NCBI GenBank assembly: GCA_025055235.1
Contig: JANWYN010000019.1
Span: 1-34,107, forward strand
Source: Candidatus Roseilinea sp.
Lineage (GTDB): Bacteria > Chloroflexota > Anaerolineae > J036 > Brachytrichaceae
DNA: 34,107 bases
Direction: 5' to 3'
Part shown: positions 31,635-34,107 of the stretch, one piece after another
Layout of the letters: each line of letters begins with the position of its first letter
Position numbering within the stretch: position 1 is the stretch's first letter
Notes under the pieces: model-generated
What the model saw: only the letters and a program-made list of their open reading frames with translations
What the model was told of the DNA's origin: nothing
The model's database searches: none
Position numbers and translations under genes: made by a program

Positions 31635-33138
31635 GATGGGAATGATATATCTGCACGCCGAGTTCAGCAGCGAGCACGAAGCCGAGGTATGCGCCGATCA
31701 GCAAGTGCATGTTAGCGACATACAACTTATCGAACAGATGATGCACAGTTAGATGCGCCCAAGCGCCGAGCACACCTATGCAAATCACCGATGAAAGCGC
31801 GCGATGTCCATGCCGCGCAGCCCGCCAAGTGGCGATGATAATCGCAACCCAGAGCGCGAGATACGCAAGCAGGCCGGCAATGCCTGCCTCGGCGAAGATG
31901 TTCAGGTAGTAGTTGTGGGCGTGGCCGAGCGCGTTCTCCCAGGGCAACAGCCGGAACTCTGGATAAGCCGCCGCATAGTTGCCGAAGCCGACACCCAGCC
32001 ACGGGCTGGACTCGATCATGCGCAGGGCGGCCTGCCAATGCGCCAGCCGCTCGATGGTCGAGAAGGTGATCGGCGTGACATGCGCGTTGCGCACATCGAG
32101 GCCGAATGCGCTGCCGGGATCGCTGAAGTATTGCAACTGCGCATCGAGCGACGCCGGTATGTTGACTACGTCGAAGGCAAGCAGAGTTAATGCCAGCACG
32201 AATGCTCCGCCTACCCAGCGCCACGGTCGCTGTAGCCATGCCAGGAACAAAGCTACTCCGGCAGCCGCCGCACCCGCTAGCGCTCCGCGCGAGCCGCTGG
32301 CGATGAGCGCGCGGACGCACAACGCCGCAACGAGCGCTGAAGCAGCCAGAACCAAAAGCATCCGCCTCTGTGCGCCGCTCACTCGAGCGAGATGCTTCGG
32401 GCTGCTGTCGCGCAACATTGACCCAAGCTGTGCTGTCGCCCACAATGCCAGCGCAGCGGCAACCGGCCACGTCAGCCCCATGAACCCGCCGAACGGGTTG
32501 GGCTGCTCGAACGTGCCGTAGGCGCGATACGCGTCTGTGCCGCGAATGCGGAACTCCGGTGGGCCGAACCCGCGCACATCAGACTGGATCAACCCAAAGA
32601 TCGCCTGGCCCGCTGCGGAGATGAGGATTGCACCGAGGACGATCCAGCGCTTGCGCGGATCTTCTTCGCCGGCCACCAACAGCGCCACGACGCCAATCTG
32701 CAGCCACTTGACGCACTCCGTCACCCAGTCGCGGAAGTCGCGCGCTGGAAAGAACGAAAGCAGGCACACAGTGATGAAGATGATGAATGTAATGGCGATC
32801 GTTGGCTGGGGCCGAATAAGCGGGAAGTGGCGCGTGGCGAGCCAGCGAAAGCTATAGGCAATCAGCGTCAGCGCCAGCACGAGCTGGCCGCTGTCAAGCG
32901 GCAACTGCAACGTCACACGCTCAAGCGGTTGAAAAGGGCCAACGATCAACGCTAGCGCAAGGCCAACGATTGGCTCAGCGAAGATGGCCCCCACAACCAG
33001 CAAAGCTGCGGTGACTGCAGCGAGGAGGATGAGCTGGGTTTGCGGCAGCAGCGCAATGACAAACCCGACCAGGCAAGCCGCTACGATGCAGGGCAAGCTC
33101 TCCGAGAGCAGCCGGCCATGCCAAGCGCGTTTGTTCAT
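31585..33138 (-). CDS. O-antigen ligase-like polytopic membrane protein
   Basis: A 517-residue membrane protein with about 12 helices. A large hydrophilic loop in the second half (about residues 320-400) contains RLAHWQAALRMIESSPWLGVGFGNY and ends in ENALGHAHNYYLNIFAEAGIAGLL, the signature of the Wzy/WaaL (PF04932) family. Members polymerise or ligate lipid-linked glycans on the outer face of the membrane. EQPNPFGGFMGL and SGSRGALAG are also typical. The ATG at 33138 overlaps the upstream stop as ATGA. No glycosyltransferases accompany it here. Its C-terminal tail is His/Thr-rich. Confidence 0.92.
   Translation of the reverse strand: MNKRAWHGRLLSESLPCIVAACLVGFVIALLPQTQLILLAAVTAALLVVGAIFAEPIVGLALALIVGPFQPLERVTLQLPLDSGQLVLALTLIAYSFRWLATRHFPLIRPQPTIAITFIIFITVCLLSFFPARDFRDWVTECVKWLQIGVVALLVAGEEDPRKRWIVLGAILISAAGQAIFGLIQSDVRGFGPPEFRIRGTDAYRAYGTFEQPNPFGGFMGLTWPVAAALALWATAQLGSMLRDSSPKHLARVSGAQRRMLLVLAASALVAALCVRALIASGSRGALAGAAAAGVALFLAWLQRPWRWVGGAFVLALTLLAFDVVNIPASLDAQLQYFSDPGSAFGLDVRNAHVTPITFSTIERLAHWQAALRMIESSPWLGVGFGNYAAAYPEFRLLPWENALGHAHNYYLNIFAEAGIAGLLAYLALWVAIIIATWRAARHGHRALSSVICIGVLGAWAHLTVHHLFDKLYVANMHLLIGAYLGFVLAAELGVQIYHSHHDTNTHTVHRPAAPDR
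31644..31649 (-). promoter_or_regulatory. Possible -10 (TATATC) of the PhyH gene
   Basis: On the minus strand TATATC ends 9 nt before the ATG at 31634, within the end of the upstream gene. The match is 4 of 6. Confidence 0.3.
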
Positions 33139-33962
33139 CCAAACAATTCGGCCAGCTCGCCCTTCCATTCGATCAGGTGTATATCCTTGACCGACTCAGC
33201 TTCGCTTTTGACCTGAGGGGTGATCCACCTGCCGCCCAAAGCAGGCTGCGCCCTGACGCCGGCCTTCGCCAGATACGCTGCACGTCTCATGGCGCGCTTC
33301 AAATCCGACTCGCCGACGCCCCAAGACACCTCGACGATCAGATAGACCGGCTGGCCATCGCTCTTCAAGCGGCCCGATACGACCGCATCGGCGAGCGACA
33401 GATCGCGAAACTGGTCATCGGTGAGCAGGCCGCGTTCGAGCGCCGGCTCGATCAAGTCAATCAGCTCTTCGTCTGTCAACACATGGGGGCGACGCAGGAT
33501 TTTGCCATACCAAGCCAACGGGCGCGTGCGAAATGATTGCTCGATGGCGAACCCTTTGAGCGTGCCGATGTCTTCGCTCATCTGCTGCTGAGATACGACC
33601 AGCTCAGCGACCACTCCTTCCGTGCGCCTCTGTGCCTCCACCAGCTCGGCGATCTTCTCGTCCGTGCGCCTCTGCGCCTCCACCAGCTCGGCGATCTTCT
33701 CGTCCGTGCGCCTCTGCGCCTCCACCAGCTCGGCGATCTGCTGATCTACTCGGTCAAGACGGGACTCCACCCGATCGAGACGCGCCTCTGCTCGCTTGTG
33801 CGCCTCCACCAGCTCAGCAATACGATCGCTGAGTTCCCTGACAATGCGCGGCAGGTCTAACAATTCATCGGTCAGCACAAGGCGGCGCAATTCCTGCCGC
33901 CATTGAGGGTGTTGCTCAAGCAGCTCAACGAGATCGTGAAAGTCGCTGACTGTAAACGCCAC
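33135..33962 (-). CDS. Coiled-coil protein with a nuclease-like C-terminal domain
   Basis: A 275-residue protein. Residues 45-130 form a long coiled coil built from a 14-residue repeat, IAELVEAQRRTDEK, seen at about 76-89, 90-103 and 104-117, with weaker copies on both sides. The C-terminal part (LADAVVSGRLKSDGQPVYLIVEVSWGVGESDLKRAMRRA) looks like a PD-(D/E)XK nuclease fold of the DUF3782 kind. An Asp and a Glu are in place but the usual Lys is not obvious (EVSW). Activity is therefore doubtful. The start is a GTG at 33962, 12 bp after the stop of the gene upstream. The stop overlaps the next start as ATGA. Confidence 0.82.
   Translation of the reverse strand: MAFTVSDFHDLVELLEQHPQWRQELRRLVLTDELLDLPRIVRELSDRIAELVEAHKRAEARLDRVESRLDRVDQQIAELVEAQRRTDEKIAELVEAQRRTDEKIAELVEAQRRTEGVVAELVVSQQQMSEDIGTLKGFAIEQSFRTRPLAWYGKILRRPHVLTDEELIDLIEPALERGLLTDDQFRDLSLADAVVSGRLKSDGQPVYLIVEVSWGVGESDLKRAMRRAAYLAKAGVRAQPALGGRWITPQVKSEAESVKDIHLIEWKGELAELFG
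33620..33745. repeat. 42-bp tandem repeats encoding the coiled coil
   Basis: About three copies of a 42-bp unit, nearly identical, encode the 14-residue repeats. The units differ by only a few bases. Length variation by slippage would keep the frame. Confidence 0.85.
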
Positions 33963-33971
33963 TTCGAGCCA

Positions 33972-33977
33972 ATTTTA
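33972..33977 (-). promoter_or_regulatory. Possible -10 (TAAAAT) overlapping a stop codon
   Basis: On the minus strand TAAAAT ends 9 nt before the GTG at 33962. Its TAA is also the stop codon of the gene upstream, so the match may be coincidental. Confidence 0.3.
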
Positions 33978-34107
33978 CGCTGCTTTCGGCTTACTCTTCA
34001 CGAGCAGCGTCCACGCGCCGCGCTGCACCACGCTGCCATCCTGTTTCTTCACGCTCACTTTGAAGGTGACTTTGCCGTTGCCCAGGCGCGGAAAGGCCTT
34101 GACTTCC
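33975..34107 (-). CDS. C-terminal end of an unidentified protein, cut by the window
   Basis: Reading the minus strand from 34106, 43 codons run without a stop to TAA at 33975-33977. The peptide alternates hydrophobic and charged residues like beta-strands (GNGKVTFKVSVKKQDGSVVQ, GAWTLLVKSK) and ends in the basic tail KSKPKAA. Codon use matches the neighbours, and the coiled-coil gene starts 12 bp further on in the same direction. The N-terminal part lies outside, so no family can be named. Confidence 0.55.
   Translation of the reverse strand, partial: EVKAFPRLGNGKVTFKVSVKKQDGSVVQRGAWTLLVKSKPKAA

Noticed and set aside
33620..33745. Repeat array considered as CRISPR
   Set aside because: The 42-bp units abut without spacers and encode a coiled-coil repeat.

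Overview
The window is a GC-rich bacterial chromosome segment with densely packed genes. Nothing in it fixes the taxon. A Uma2-type endonuclease, a coiled-coil nuclease-like protein, STRR-like heptamer repeats, a Mau-type cassette and many start codons without a Shine-Dalgarno (SD) but with a TATAAT-like hexamer just upstream suggest a Chloroflexota bacterium (Anaerolineae-like). That placement is inference. No phage, transposase, CRISPR array or rRNA was seen.

Layout. 1-2.3 kb: the 3' part of a fasciclin-repeat protein and a GNAT acetyltransferase. 2.35-5.04 kb: a repeat-rich spacer, a tryptophan T-box leader with its terminator, then trpE and trpG separated by an array of twelve heptamers. 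5.2-7.9 kb (minus): an S9 peptidase, whose gene contains a second, in-frame heptamer array, and GtrA. 8.3-11.5 kb (plus): a GH13 sugar phosphorylase coupled to a GT4 glycosyltransferase. 11.5-15.1 kb: an AlaX-type tRNA editing protein, a convergent and overlapping 3-hydroxyisobutyrate dehydrogenase-like gene, a CCA-adding-type nucleotidyltransferase and a tRNA-Glu(CTC) lacking an encoded CCA, closed by a strong terminator. 15.2-16.3 kb: a tandem universal stress protein. 16.3-19.5 kb (minus): response regulator, histidine kinase and a plant-type leucine-rich-repeat lipoprotein. 19.6-20.9 kb: a GSA-aminomutase-like aminotransferase.

20.96-24.24 kb (minus) is the most unusual part. It is one tightly coupled cassette: ECF sigma factor, membrane-anchored WD40-like protein (candidate anti-sigma), MauE-like membrane protein, MauD-like thioredoxin-fold protein, a tiny Tat-exported protein with 14 cysteines and two tryptophans in about 60 mature residues, and a cysteine-free 97-residue protein. 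A 19-bp perfect inverted repeat closes it. The gene set resembles the disulfide maturation machinery of the methylamine dehydrogenase light chain, but the Cys-rich product is much smaller than MauA and no heavy-chain gene is seen.

24.3-25.8 kb: an MlrC/M81 protein. 25.8-34.1 kb (minus): a same-strand run of ABC-F ATPase, Uma2 endonuclease, PH-domain-like membrane protein, M20 dipeptidase, Rieske ferredoxin, PhyH-type dioxygenase, O-antigen-ligase-like protein, coiled-coil nuclease-like protein and the C-terminal end of a further gene leaving the window.
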